Origin: Phocoena phocoena
Taxonomy: Eukaryota; Chordata; Mammalia; Artiodactyla; Phocoenidae
Assembly (NCBI RefSeq): GCF_963924675.1
Contig: NC_089232.1
Location: 46,912,522-46,976,521, forward strand
Direction of reading: 5' to 3'
Length of the DNA stretch: 64,000 nucleotides
Every line of letters begins with the position of its first letter. The stretch's first letter is position 1. The translations under genes were made by a program, and so were the position numbers. The notes beneath the pieces are model-generated. The model made no database searches, was not told where the DNA came from, and was given only the letters and a program-made list of their open reading frames with translations. Positions 1 through 10,709 of this stretch are shown here, in pieces.

Positions 1-139
1 ACTTAATAGACTACACTATAGTGTAAACATAACTTTCACATGCACTGGGAAACCAAATTTGTCTGACTTGCTTGATTGTGATATTTGCTTTATTGTGGTG
101 ATCTAAAATGAAATCTGCAGTATCTCTGAGGTATGCCTG
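1..139 (+). mobile_element. Tigger1 (TcMar/pogo-type) DNA transposon, 3' terminal fragment
   Basis: The first 139 bases match the 3' end of the much longer Tigger1 copy at 36288-37086: the same order of 'cttaatagactacac', 'gtgtaaacataact', 'gggaaaccaaa' and the terminal 'gaggtatgcctg'. The element ends at base 139 and is followed by TA (140-141), the target dinucleotide of this superfamily. The 5' part lies outside the window. No transposase sequence is present here. Confidence 0.85.
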
Positions 140-424
140 TACAGGCTAACAAAGCTAAGTGTATACAGCACAGACTTATGACTCTCTAACTTGAAAAAAA
201 GTTGAGAGAAATCATTCTAACACCTTAGGGCCACCCTCAACTTCGCCAAAGTATTTGGTAGAGATACTTGTGGCTATTAGGGAAAGGATACTAAAAGAAC
301 ACCCCAGGACAAAAAGACAATAACTTTAGAGTCTCAGTGACTTCGCTCTGAGAGATCTGCTCTTCTCTGTCCTCAAATACTCTTAAATAGGTTAGAAGAA
401 ATAATAACGGCATTCAATGGGCAA

Positions 425-535
425 TCCACCACCTTTCTGGTAGGCACTGGAGTCACCTGCTCCACATTTGACACCTCGCAATTTTCCACCCTTATCCCTC
501 AGAGTACACAATCTCTGAGGTGCAGTTAGATAATT
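425..535 (+). pseudogene. Retroviral protease remnant
   Basis: The + strand reads LVGTGVTCSTFDT at about 438-476, which has the layout of the aspartic protease active-site loop (hydrophobic-hydrophobic-D-T-G-A). The catalytic Asp position is Gly in this copy, so the site is dead even before the downstream stops. It lies immediately upstream of the RT region, as expected for a gag-pro-pol arrangement. Identification rests on this one motif and its position. Confidence 0.6.
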
Positions 536-813
536 CACCACATGTTTTATCCCTTATGTCCTTTCTATATCTCTTGGGCCTCATGCTGCCCCACATAGCT
601 TTTTATTAAGTTCCACCATTCAGTTTATCTAACAGGCAGAGACTTGCATTCTAATTAGAATTTTAATATTTCATGTTCACCTCAGGTACTTACCCTTAAA
701 GCCCAGGATTCCTCTCCCACTCATCTTCGTTCTCTGACAGTCCTAATAGATAACCCCAGTTTTCTTGCCCCCTTTACAGTTCCCAAGTCATTAACAATTC
801 CCACATTCAAGGC

Positions 814-1345
814 ATGTTTACTCACATTCCTGACTCACTTGGAGCTATAGGAACAATAGACTTAGGCCATATCTGGGAGACAAAGTCCTTAAAGGTGGAT
901 GTAGACCTCACTATGTCCTCCCAAATACCATCCTGTCTTTCATCCTGTCCTCCAATGCCGCTCATTTTACCCCTGTTGCTTTATACTTCACTTTCTTCAG
1001 CATATCCTTTCATTCTAATTCCCAATACCTGTTTACTTTTACATGGGAAAATCAACAATACACTTGAGCACCAGGGAATTACAGAAACCCCCACACATTT
1101 TTCCTGGACTTTAAGTGAAAATACAAAAGACTTGATCTTCCCTTGTAATTAAATCGTCATTCAATATGTAGATGACCACCTTCTTTGTTCTAAGACATTC
1201 AGCAAATCTCTACATGACATCCAATACTTATTAAAAGACTACTCTAAGAAGGGCCATAAGGTCTCAAGTGATAAAGTTCAGCTCTGCTACCTCCAAGTCC
1301 ACTATTTAGGTCATGATATTCCCTCTGAAGGAAAAACCTGATCCC
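814..1345 (+). pseudogene. Retroviral reverse transcriptase remnant with YVDD box
   Basis: An open stretch from 814 to the stop at 1150-1152 continues in the same frame into QYVDDHLLCSKTF at 1162-1200. The YVDD tetrad (1165-1176) is the metal-binding RT active site and is intact. The following residues (ISO-like layout with HKVSSDKVQ, then YLGHDI at about 1308-1323) have the spacing of the palm/thumb boundary of gammaretroviral RT, where a YLG motif follows the active site. Upstream fingers sequence is weakly recognisable and contains stops. Loss of function is certain from the stops at 1150 and 1339. Confidence 0.8.
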
Positions 1346-1559
1346 CAGATCACATGAAGACCAGACTTAACAGCCTCCTATCTGAACCAAGAGACAACTT
1401 CAAGGCTTTCTGGAACTGACTATTGTAGAATGTGTATTCCTACCTTCTCTGCTAGAGCACCCCCCTTATATGGCATGACTAAAAAAACTTGTGTCTGAAC
1501 CTCTAAAATGGGACTTGCCTACTATAACAATTTCAATCCCTAAGTTCTCCCTTTGTTCC

Positions 1560-1845
1560 ACCCCACTTAGGGCTTCCTGACTACTCTTTGCCATTCTTCC
1601 TATTTGTTCATAAAACAGAAGAAAATGCCATAGGGGTCCTTTCTCAAAAACATAATGGAAATCAGAGGTTAATCAGATATTTTCCTCTTACCTGGCATCC
1701 TACAGCTCAAGTTTTCCCTCCTTGCTTGCTAGCAGTAGTGGCAACTGCACAATTAGTTCAAACTACAGCTGACCTTGTGCTAGGTCATACCCTGAACATT
1801 TTATGTCCCTTATGCGGTTTGGACCCTTCTCCTAACTGAAAATAC
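1560..1845 (+). pseudogene. RT connection domain remnant
   Basis: The 83-residue open stretch 1588-1839 contains FVHKTEENAIGVLSQKHNG followed by a PCLLAVVATAQLV segment. The order 'G-V-L-x-Q then cleavage-neutral linker then P-C-L-x-A-V-A-A' is characteristic of the connection between RT and RNase H in class I retroviruses. It ends in a stop at 1837-1839. This is one in-frame island of a fragmented pol gene rather than a separate gene. Confidence 0.75.
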
Positions 1846-1984
1846 TCAACAGTTTTTGAACTCTCAGTTCACCTGTTATGAAATTCTTCGGCTTTCTCCT
1901 TCCACATCACTATCCACCCATGTCAAAGTCTCAATCCTGCCTTTCTTCCCTCTCTCAATGGAAGAATAACTGCATGATTCTATT

Positions 1985-2530
1985 ATGGACACTCAAGACT
2001 CAATCCTCTCCCATCTTGGCCTTTTAGAAATCTTCCTTGCAAACCCAGACCTCAATCTCTTTGTTGATGGCTCCTATCTCTGTATCTCAGAAGGAAATGT
2101 TCAGGCAGTATATGCCACTACAAATTTTCAAAATCCCAGAAAGCATAAGTCTTTATTTGGTGCTAAGTCAGTTCAGATCACTGAACTTGTGGCTCTCACA
2201 GGAGCTTCTTATCTTTGGTAAAGATAAGAAATTTAACATCTATAGGGACAGTAGATATATTTTGGGGATAGCACATGATTTTCATATGTTATGGAAAGCC
2301 AGAGAATTTAAGACAACAGCTGGGACACCACTGGAGAATGAAAAGCAGTTGTCTGACTTCTTAGGTACTTTATTATTGCCAAAGGAAATAACCATACTTA
2401 AGATAGGAGCACACATCGGCTACAAAACCCCTGAAGCAAAAGTAAATTTACTCTTGATAGATATACTAAACTGTCATAAAGCTGTTACACCCTCACCACA
2501 ATCAGATAAGATCCTAAATCTACTCTGATT
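1985..2530 (+). pseudogene. Retroviral RNase H remnant
   Basis: The frame at 1985-2221 carries NLFVDGSYL (about 2057-2083), which includes the first catalytic Asp of retroviral RNase H, and QITELVALTGA (about 2174-2206), which includes the catalytic Glu. The sequence shifts frame near 2200-2230 and continues as FNIYRDSRYILGIAHDF (from about 2232), which corresponds to the third catalytic-Asp region (usually 'x-Y-T-D-S-R-Y-A'). A frameshift therefore separates catalytic residues that should share a frame. Confidence 0.8.
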
Positions 2531-2689
2531 ACACCTGATCCTCTAGTTAAGGTACTTAAAACCTCCCAGTTCAAAGCATTTGAACATTAAAAGGCCAACT
2601 GGAAACAAGTCAAATGTCTTATCTAAGTGGTTGAACCTTGGAAACACTCAGATAGCCCCTTGGTCTTTCCTCAGTCCCTTACCTGAAAT

Positions 2690-3795
2690 TCAGTTTCTGA
2701 ACTTTATAAAATCACTCATCAGGGAAGGAAGAAACTAAATCAACTCCTCCACAAACATTGGTGGGGAAAGTTTACCCCTATCTGAAACAAGTCGTGGCTT
2801 CCTGTCCCACACCTCAAAAATATAATCCTGATAAACCTGCAAAGGTAGGACAAAAAAAGGAACCTTTCCAGCAGGACCTTTTCTTTATTGGCAATTATAT
2901 TTATTCAGTTTGCTAAATCTCATGGAAATTAATATATATTACCATATCTATGTACTCTCACTGGCTTGACGTTTTCCCTTATGAAAGTACCACTCACTGC
3001 CACTACTGTTACTAAACGTTTGTTACAATAAGTATTCCCTGCGTGTGGAATTCCACTGGCCCTTTCACCTGACCAAGGGACCCATTTCTTTGGTAGTCCT
3101 CTAAGCAATCCAGTAAGTTCTTCCCTTATCCCCAAATGACACAAATTCTATCATTTCCAGTCATCTGGAATGATAGAGTTAATGGACTATTAAAGTTAAA
3201 ACGTACAAAACTGATGAAAGAACTCAATTTCCTACTGCTTAAGGTTTTACCTTTAGCCCTGATTGCTCTCTGAGCCTCTCTATATGGGTCACAGCAACTG
3301 ACCCTATAAGAAATAATAACTGAATGGTCCATAACTATTTCCTATTCTGTATGGGCTTTTGAAAATTCTATCTTGGTCAATTCAAACATCCTAAATATTG
3401 CAAGGGACTTATTATATCCACACTAATCATCAACAGAATAAGGCTGCTATTCCTCCAGTTCTTCCATCCAAACCCCTCTTCAGCCTAGAAATTAGGGGCT
3501 GAAGAGGGGTTTGGATGGAAGCCTAGAAATTAGGGGCTGAAGAGGGGTTTGGATGGAAGCCTAGAAATTCGGGGCTTAGTTCTCTGGAGCTGATATCACG
3601 TGAAAATTAATTTTGAACCCTGTTGGAAGGAAGCTTATGTCATCCCCTTTACCATTAACACTGTTGTCAAACTCCAGGGGATATAAACCTGGATTCATAT
3701 TTCTCAACTGAAAAGGTATAAACCCTGCTCTGAATGGAAGTCCACTCCAAATGGAAAGCTTAAACTGAGGCTTTCTCGAAAGTCCCCAGAAGCAT
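2690..3795 (+). pseudogene. Retroviral integrase remnant (zinc-binding, core, C-terminal)
   Basis: Three landmarks are visible. LLHKHWWGKF at about 2740-2770 fits the N-terminal zinc-binding region. PDQGTHFFG at 3068-3094 is the second catalytic Asp of the DDE core. NFEPCWKEAYVI followed by KLQGIYTWIHISQLK at about 3610-3710 is the C-terminal DNA-binding domain. The landmarks lie in different frames with stops between them. The core is interrupted after about 3130, and a local hairpin duplication (3461-3577) sits between the core and the C-terminal part. Confidence 0.8.
3461..3577 (+). repeat. 24-bp inverted repeat plus 38-bp tandem duplication inside the ERV
   Basis: The 24-base segment 3461-3484 is followed, after a 13-base spacer, by its exact reverse complement at 3498-3521, and that reverse complement recurs at 3536-3559. 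The unit repeating with period 38 is spacer plus inverted arm; a third, diverging spacer copy (with c instead of a) follows at 3560-3576. Left arm and first right arm could form a 24-bp stem. The pattern is what a replication fork makes when it switches template to its own nascent strand and then slips once. Confidence 0.95.
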
Positions 3796-4690
3796 ACAGA
3801 GCCATGAAGTAGATAGCTTTAAGACAAGCTGATGACACCATGAAGTCATCAGTTTCCACCTCAGATGTCAGAACATGGCCTCCTAGGATTCTCTTAACTA
3901 CTTTTAGTTCTCATTATTTTTCTTGTCCTCCTTGGCTTCATCCTTCTCTATCCCCTCCCACATCACTTTTGCTATTCCTATAACTCTCCACATTGAAAGC
4001 ATAACTTTATATAATAAGATTTATATTGTACTATCTATTCCTCCCTCACCAGACCTATGACCTGTTCTCCCTTGAATAATTCCTCCATCCCTGCAAGGAC
4101 CCCAGAATCTATGACATCGTTTTATTCAATTTGTAGCACAATCTCACAACTCTACTTTTGATTGTTGGCATATACTCCCTTTCCTTTGTAAGCCTCTGGT
4201 TTCCCCTAAATTCCTATACCGGTGTCAGATTTAAAGTCATCCTCTGTGTAATCATTCAGTGGCCCTTTTGCTTTCTACTCTAGATTTCAAAAGGACCCTC
4301 CTTCAACTTAATACTTTTCAAAAAAGGCAATTTGTGCTTCCACTGTGACATAACCAAAGGCCATTTCATGTACCTAAAACTATTTGCAATCAAACATACT
4401 TTGCCACCAATACAAAAACATACACCATTACTATGGGAGGCAGGAGTACATGAATCTAATAGACTTAGATGATCCTAAACATAATTTTACCCAGTATGCT
4501 TCAGACTGTTCATTCTGTAAGCACAAACCTAATCATTATCTTCTTCTTAATTGGATGAGATAACATCTCTATCAAAAGAGCACCTATGAATTCCAAGATG
4601 CAAACTCAGGGGAAAATTATTTTATGAATTTGGATAGCCCCTAATGAGGCATAGTGGTACCTCTTGGTATCTACCTGCTAATTGAACGGG

Positions 4691-4726
4691 GATCTTGTTA
4701 ACCTAGTTAACCTAGTTAACAAGATC
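4691..4726. repeat. 12-bp perfect inverted repeat with 12-nt spacer
   Basis: The arm gatcttgttaac (4691-4702) is followed by its exact reverse complement gttaacaagatc (4715-4726). The spacer itself repeats pieces of the arm and of the neighbouring 'aacctag' string, which also recurs at about 4731-4738. Like the hairpin at 3461 this looks like a small templated rearrangement within the dead ERV. Confidence 0.9.
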
Positions 4727-5441
4727 TTGCAAACCTAGTGTTTATCAAATTTTTAACCAGACTGCCTTTTCTTCTGATCTTAACCTCTAATTTTTTCTCA
4801 TTCTATTACCTCTAAATTTTCCAGGCTCCAGACAAGCCCAAAGGTCTACACTAACATGTTACAACTACAAACTCAGGCACATAATAGTAGCCCTAGAAGG
4901 AGGGTTCTTAAGAAGCCTTAGAAAAGGAGGTTAAAAGATTGAGAGTAAAATCTGGAAGACTTAACTACTGCAGCAGATCACGTATGAACAACCTTTGTGC
5001 CTGAAGCTGTTGTTCAGTGGGCTACTTGGGAAATTTGACAAAACTCTTGAATTTTCCTTGCTCTACCCCAGAAAATATCCATAACTGTGGACAACATTAC
5101 CAGAACTTTCAGTATCATTGCCAAAGAACTCCAGAACTCCAGTTGGCAGTCCTGCACATCATCTGCACACGATTCTGGCTTTCTGAAGAGGCACATGCAC
5201 AGTGCTTGGAAGACATGTTCATGTTCCTAGAATCCGCTGATGTCTATGTCATCACCAAAAGTATTCAGACTGTAAACTGGGAAATTCTCAGATTGCCATT
5301 GTTATCCTCATTCTACTATCTGAATGTAGACGCTTTAGGCCCAATATCTTGGAATCTTCTCAACTGTCTCTGTCCAAACCTCATATTTTGGTTCTATTCA
5401 CTTGTTCAACCTTTAATACTTATTTTAAAAATTTTCTTCTT

Positions 5442-5464
5442 ATATATATATATATATATATTTT
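5442..5464. repeat. (TA)n microsatellite
   Basis: An uninterrupted TA run ends a long spurious open frame in the env region. Confidence 0.9.
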
Positions 5465-5679
5465 GTTAAATGCCTGATTTCTAAGACCCTCCAACAGCTG
5501 TCAGTCTGACAGCATACTCACTATAAGATACCTCTAGTCCTTCAGGGTCAATAAGAATGTGAAGGGCACCTTACCCCCGAAAACTATTTGGACCAACCTT
5601 AACCCTGCAATGACTCTTATTCCATTTCTAATAGTGTCTAAGCATATACTTTTTCTCTTAAACAGTGAGGAAGATTGAT

Positions 5680-6083
5680 CAAATGTTCACAATTGGCCAT
5701 TTCTTGTCCTCAGCTTTGTCTTGACCAAACTTTAGTCAGGCTTGTCTCCTTCCTACAAGCCCCTGAGCACCATGTGCCCCAAGCATGTGTAAGCACTAAA
5801 ATGCGGAATCTGCTCCCATTCTTAGCTTCTCCTGGTATTCAACTGACAATAGTGAGGCCCTTTTCTTGTCAGATCCTACTGGTCATTTCTCCTTGCATGT
5901 TCAGCTTCCCCTAAAAAGATTTCTGCTTACTTCTGTTTTTTCCATGTTTACCCTATAAAATGAATTTTTAAAATTTGATTGAGATGCTTGCAGATTTCTG
6001 AAATTGGAGTGTTCTTCCTATGGCAATTGTTTTTCTCATGAATAAAACTGCTTTTTAAGTTTGGATTTGTTTTTGTTTGACAG
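5680..6083 (+). mobile_element. 3' LTR-like segment of the class I ERV
   Basis: The segment follows a purine-rich stretch (about 5666-5675) that could be a decayed polypurine tract. It contains AATAAA at 6041-6046 about 40 bases before a CA end near 6082, which is the normal layout of R-U5 in a gammaretroviral LTR. The length of about 400 bases fits that class. The boundaries are approximate because no 5' LTR is present for comparison. Confidence 0.5.
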
Positions 6084-6119
6084 CACTATTCGTTACAAAA
6101 ATTTGTAATACCGAAACTA

Positions 6120-6645
6120 ATCAATAAACAAAGAAACATGAAGATGGGGGAACTTAAATATCTATAAAAAAGAATGGGAAAATTCAATTGTGGTTTATTA
6201 ATTCATAAAAATGAATAATACTCAGAGATAAAATGACTAAACTAGAGCTAATCAATTCTAAAGCAACACTGCTTAAATACATACTGTTAAGGGGGGGGTG
6301 GGAGAAGATAGCACAGTATAATGCAATTTATTCAAACCTTAAAATTGCCAAAGTATGCTATATTTTATTGTTTTTATATGGTTTATGCAATGTACTCATG
6401 CAGTAAAAGTATAAATATACTTTTAGGCACGAACTCTATCTGAGGAGAAGGGGAAAGGAATGTTTGGGCAGGGAGATAAAGTAAGTATAAATTGTATTGG
6501 TAAATCTTTCATTTCTGTAAGAATAAAATACAAATACAGCACAATGTCAACTTGTTTAAAATCTGGTTGACAGACACATAGGAATTTATTATGTTATTCT
6601 TTGCATGTTTTGTGTATTTCAAGTACTTCATAATAAATCAAACAT
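6120..6645 (+). mobile_element. LINE-1 3' UTR fragment (old L1M type)
   Basis: The run has the typical order of an old mammalian L1 3' end: 'aatgaataatac', 'actaaactagagct', a poly-G/GGGA patch, 'gtttatgcaatgtactcatgcagt' and 'aaaagtataaa', then 'cttcataataaa' near 6625-6640. It reads in the + direction and lies directly downstream of the retroviral LTR. Confidence 0.7.
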
Positions 6646-7744
6646 GTAAGGGAACTCTAGAACACCAGGGACTGTTGACAAGTAAAAAGTTATCTCTGAA
6701 CCAGTGTTTCCTAGCAAATGCAAATATAAGGACTTTACCAGTAAGTCTTGCCCTGTGACTGGAGAGGGGATCCACAGAAGAAGTCCTAGTCCCTTGTAGT
6801 CAATTCTCTGTTGCAGCCTAGGCTAATTTTCCCATCACTTTGAGTCGTGTATTAAAGGCAGAAATTATACAGGTATGGGTATTTCTAATAACAACCTTTT
6901 TATTTTATTGAAACATAAAAATCAAGCACAAATTATTTGTATTCAAATAATGATTTAAGAAGGGAATACTTGTATTTGTTATTTATTTTGGTCCCTTATT
7001 TAAAACAAGGGATTTTGCTAATGGAGAATAGAAAATAGTCACAGACCTTTAATTCTGTCTGCTTTTACTGGGCAGGAAAAATCAATGCATGGTACAGGAG
7101 GGCAGTTACCTTTAAAGTTTTTGATCTTATACCCTTCAAAAGAATATTTAAAATTATGTATCTTCTAAAACATTTTGAAATTCACATACATTTGTTTTAG
7201 AAAATCATAACCTTAAATAGATACTGAGATGTGTTTTTTGGAGACAGTTAACCCTGTTGTTGCCTGATGTTTGTTTTTATGCCTTTTCAGTACCTGTAGA
7301 GTAATTTCAAAAGAATTAAAGTTAGTCCAAAGACTTTGGTTTTGTTTTGTTTTACATTAGCAAACAAAAGTGTTTTTTTAATTTTTGTCATTATGAGTGT
7401 AAAGAAGTGGATGTATCTTTTTCCTTGTTAGAAAGCTAACCCCACAGCCATTATTTTTAGAATTTGTTTCATGAAATATCTTGGCACTTGTTGGAAACAG
7501 AATTTACTGAAGTAAGAAATAGGATATTGTATATCAGATGTAATTAGACGATAGAACTCATGGAAGTGTGCAAAAAGAAAAGAAATTCCCTGTAAGTGAA
7601 AGCATTCACATTTTATACATTGTAAAATGGCAATGCTTCACACTTCCATGATGCCTTACTTTGGGGAGTCAAATGAAAGAGGTTGCAACTGTTTAAAAAA
7701 AAAATGACTGTGCAAAGACACAGTTCTATTAAGCAAATTTAGAA
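6646..7744. other. No recognisable feature
   Basis: A+T-rich sequence without a recognisable repeat consensus, long open frame or RNA gene. Confidence 0.6.
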
Positions 7745-7749
7745 ATGTA

Positions 7750-7875
7750 AATCTGGCTAGAAATGCACTCAATCCTTAGCTATGCCAGTCACTAAATAAG
7801 TACGTGAACATGGGTAAATTACTGAACTTCTCTAATCCTCCACTTCTCAGGTTGGTGGAAAATAAAGGCAATAAT
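7750..7875 (+). mobile_element. MIR SINE fragment
   Basis: The core 'tatgccagtcactaaataag' followed by 'gaacatgggtaaattactgaacttctctaatcctc' has the word order of the MIR core and its conserved 3' half (residual 'gacctTGGGcaAgTTactTaAcctctc'). Strongly diverged, as expected for a mammal-wide repeat. Confidence 0.65.
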
Positions 7876-7915
7876 AAATATATTATATTTATATTATAAT
7901 ATATAATATATTTAT
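7874..7915. repeat. Perfect 15-bp A/T palindrome (possible cruciform)
   Basis: The arm ataaatatattatat (7874-7888) is exactly reverse-complementary to atataatatatttat (7901-7915), with a 12-nt A/T spacer. Pure A/T inverted repeats of this size can extrude as cruciforms and are common fragile or polymorphic spots; whether that happens here is unknown. Confidence 0.9.
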
Positions 7916-8616
7916 ACACACTATAACGGCAGTAATAAGGGCAGTCATATATTTTATAAATGTGAGGTGCTGGTGTTAGCCTACTGGCATCTAAATTGTG
8001 GAAAACTTTATTTTTGTTTATCTGATAGATAATAGGATGTTATTATTTCCCTAGGAAGAATAATTTTAACATGAAACATGGATGCGCATATTTTTTGGTA
8101 AATAATTTTGATAATACTTGTCTCACCTGAAATACTATGTATATCCATAAACACATTTATTACAGGAGTCAATGGTACATGAGTATATGTGCTCTTGGAG
8201 GGAGACAGTGCTAGGAAGAGAAAACACTAAAAAATGAAGTAAGATAAAACCAAGCCAAACAAAAAACAAACTAAGAGAATTAATGTTTGAACCACAGAAA
8301 TTTATCTAGGTTTTATTTTTCTCAGGATTCCTGGTTAACAAACAAAATGACTTGGACAGGGAGAGCAGTACCAATAAATCAACAAAAGAGAAATAGGCTA
8401 CTGAGTACCTAAGATATCTGTCAAAATGCTTTTATTTATATCCATAGAAAATGTACTATTTATTGTTCATCAGCTTCTCAACCTTAAAAAACTTAGCAAG
8501 TACAAACTAAACAGAAGAGTCTTCCAGTGATGAAGGTAGCTTGAGCAACAAAAAGAAAAACTAGAAGTTGACGGAAAAGGAGAAGACAAAAATTATAAAT
8601 TTGAAAATAAAATGTA
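7916..8616. other. No recognisable feature
   Basis: A+T-rich, no repeat or gene recognised between the AT palindrome and the CHR-2 SINE. Confidence 0.55.
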
Positions 8617-8836
8617 ATTTTTTTTTTTTTTTTTTTTTTTTTTGCGGCACTCGGGCCTCTCACCGCTGTGGCCTCTCCCGTTGTGGAGCACAGGCTCTGG
8701 ACGCGCAGGCTCAGCGGCCATGGCTCACGGGCCCAGCCGCTCCGCGGCATGTGGGATCCTCCCGGACCAGGGCACGAACCCGTGGTCCCCTGCATCGGCA
8801 GGCGGACTCTCAACCACTGCGCCGCCAGCGAAGCCC
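8617..8836 (-). mobile_element. CHR-2-type SINE (tRNA-derived), - strand
   Basis: On the + strand the element shows as poly-T, then the GC-rich body, then 'gaagccc', i.e. the reverse complement of a tRNA-derived SINE whose 5' end begins GGGCTTC. In the element's own direction an A-box-like TGGCGGCGCAGTGG-type string and the B box GGTTCGTGCCC (with local changes) can be read near 8790-8830 and 8770-8780. The flanking repeat aaaatgtaattttt occurs on both sides (from 8609 and at 8837-8850), a clean target-site duplication. Open frames across the body are not genes. Confidence 0.95.
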
Positions 8837-8850
8837 AAAATGTAATTTTT

Positions 8851-9480
8851 TTAAACTAAAAAAATCTGAGGCCAGATACTATATAATACAATCACCAAAT
8901 AGCATTTAAAAAATAGCATATGAATTTAATAGCGATGATCTCAGATTACCAAGTAAATTAAAAAATATATTTACTGTTCTCAATTTTGAAAGTAATTTTT
9001 AGAGAGATTTCAAGGCAAACTATAGTAGAACACCAGAATAACATTATAACAGTACACATTCGGATATAATTGGTTTGGCTGGAATTCTCCACGCAGCCCT
9101 CTTCTAAATATCTTGTGCTGTTGGGCTGAGGGTTGGTGGGTACAATGTGGAGAGGGAGGGGAGGTGAGACCAGGAAGGTAAACAGCATGCAATACAGCCT
9201 CAATAAATAGAGCAGGGAACTGGATTTCCTTGCCTCCACTATTCTCTAGGTTTTATATATCTACATGAGGCCAGTATTTGGATTGGAAATCAACAAGTTT
9301 CAAGAAGATTTCAAAAGGATTGACACTACTCTCCTTTAAGTCTCAGCCAGCTAGAAAACTCAGAATCATCCCATTGACATTTAATTCAAAACAGAAAACC
9401 ACTACCAGGAAGCTCCAAACTGCAGGCAGTAGTGCAATTTAAGTAGCTCAGCCAAATGCCTAGAACTCCCAATCAGCTAC
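8851..9480. other. No confidently recognised feature
   Basis: Contains a moderately G-rich patch around 9120-9180 and an open - strand frame of 93 codons (8958-9239) without recognisable similarity. Could be the 5' part of the LTR that follows. Confidence 0.45.
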
Positions 9481-9489
9481 TTGCACAAG

Positions 9490-10077
9490 TTTCACTAGTA
9501 CCTTTCTCTAACCTTGCAATAGCATGACCCCATGTTTAAGTTTTGCACTTTGTGAGCCTTAATTATCATTTGTATTAGATGTATTTTTGCCCCATGCCGT
9601 AGTCCCTCAGGTCAACTCTCATTTTACCTGCAACTGTGTTGAATAATTTCCACACTGGAGAAAAATATTCCACCTTAAAAGCTTGCCAAGTCTCTCCAAT
9701 TTTTTTTTGCCTCAAAGTTTTTCCAAAACCATGAGATCTTGCTCAAATTCATGCAGGGCAATCTAGACAGGAGATTTAATACAATGGGGGTGTGGGTAGG
9801 TGGAAGGGATTAGGAAATTGGGAGGCATTCCGGGGTTAAATTGGCGTATAAATGTCTCAGCATTTTGAGACGTTCATAGTGGTTCTCCAGTGGGATTGAA
9901 TCCCACTTGTCCAAATAGGTAACTAGCTCTTTAATGATATTTTATTTTCTCTTATTTCTTCCTTGCTTTACTCTCCAATTCTCTCACTCCTGCTGCCAGG
10001 TATCACCTGCTTAAATAAACTACCTGCTCCCAAGTCTTTGTTTCAGATTCTGATTTGAGGGGAACCCAAACTAAGAC
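9490..10077 (+). mobile_element. MLT2-like solo LTR (ERV-L family)
   Basis: The 3' half has the MLT2 signature: a pyrimidine-rich 'ctctccaattctctcactcc' tract, then 'aaataaactacctgctcccaa' with the AATAAA signal at 10014, and the terminal 'ggggaacccaaactaagaca' ending in CA at 10077. No internal retroviral sequence follows, so it is a solo LTR. The 5' limit is approximate. Confidence 0.65.
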
Positions 10078-10259
10078 ACTGTGATAGCAGTTTCACTGTC
10101 TGTTTTTTGGTATTGTATGTTCCACTGTATGTTTTTAATACTTGAAAGTTTAGCACTAATCACCTATAAAATTCTATGTCTGATTATACACTAATTTTAC
10201 ATTACAAAAAGCAAAACAAAACAGCAAGGTGGTTACAGAGAGACTGGCAGGGACCCTAA

Positions 10260-10640
10260 GATGTTAAAGAGGTTTCAATATGGCCTCATATGCTCTGTGT
10301 GGCCTGCTTTTCTGATCTTATTGTTTATATCTATCTCCCTTGTTTACTGTATCCTATACTATCTGTACACCTTTTTCTCTGGGGCTTTTCACTTGCTGTT
10401 CTTTCTTTCAGGAATATTTTGACTCCATCATTCAAGCATCTGCTCTTTGACATTCCTTGGGAGAAGCATTCCTCGAAAGAGTCCAACTCTGTTCCTGTAT
10501 ATCTCCTTGCCCTACTTAATTTTCCTTCATACTCCTTAGCACTACCTGACATTTTGTTATATATTTTTATATGTTTATTGTACCACACTTTCCTATACTA
10601 TAAGCCTTCCAGGAGAACACATTAATAACACTCTGAAGGA
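10260..10640 (+). mobile_element. LINE-2 3' fragment
   Basis: The order 'cacttgctgttctttctttcaggaata', 'cttgggagaagcattcct', 'ccttagcactacctgacatttt', 'gtttattgtaccacac' and 'ctataagccttccaggagaac' matches the decayed 3' end of L2 in the + direction, where the element normally encodes the last part of its ORF and the short 3' UTR. Confidence 0.6.
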
Positions 10641-10709
10641 CGATAATATCATTCAAAATCTCTAAAATTTTGGCATGCAGTGTCTGGCAATCAATAAGAA
10701 ATTAACAGA

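Larger units (their letters stand above)
3800..5470 (+). pseudogene. Probable env-region remnant of the class I ERV
   Basis: By position between the integrase end and the LTR this should be env. I see no intact diagnostic motif: the longest open stretch (5017-5469, 150 codons) ends in a (TA)n tract and does not resemble a known envelope transmembrane subunit, and no clear immunosuppressive-like or CX6CC motif could be read. A segment near 4620-4690 has a tryptophan/cysteine-rich look compatible with the end of a surface subunit. The assignment therefore rests mainly on context. Confidence 0.4.
230..6083 (+). mobile_element. Decayed class I (gamma-like) endogenous retrovirus, gag end to 3' LTR
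   Basis: Retroviral domains appear in the correct order on the + strand but are scattered over frames with many stops: a protease-like stretch near 430-530, an RT active-site box near 1162-1188, an RT connection region at 1588-1839, RNase H at 1985-2221, an integrase zinc-binding/core/C-terminal region from about 2690 to 3790, a probable env remnant to about 5470, and an LTR-like end with AATAAA at 6041. A 5' LTR and most of gag are absent; a Tigger1 3' end ends about 90 bases upstream instead. Class I assignment rests on the pro-pol order and on integrase and RNase H motif style. The copy is dead: every domain is interrupted. Confidence 0.85.

Noticed and set aside
5017..5469. 150-codon + strand frame
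   Set aside because: It ends in a (TA)n tract, has no envelope or other motif, and lies in decayed proviral DNA.
8493..8909. Overlapping open frames of 60-113 codons on both strands
   Set aside because: They lie in a CHR-2 SINE; the same peptide recurs at 15.1, 17.7, 32.6 and 46.6 kb because the SINE recurs.
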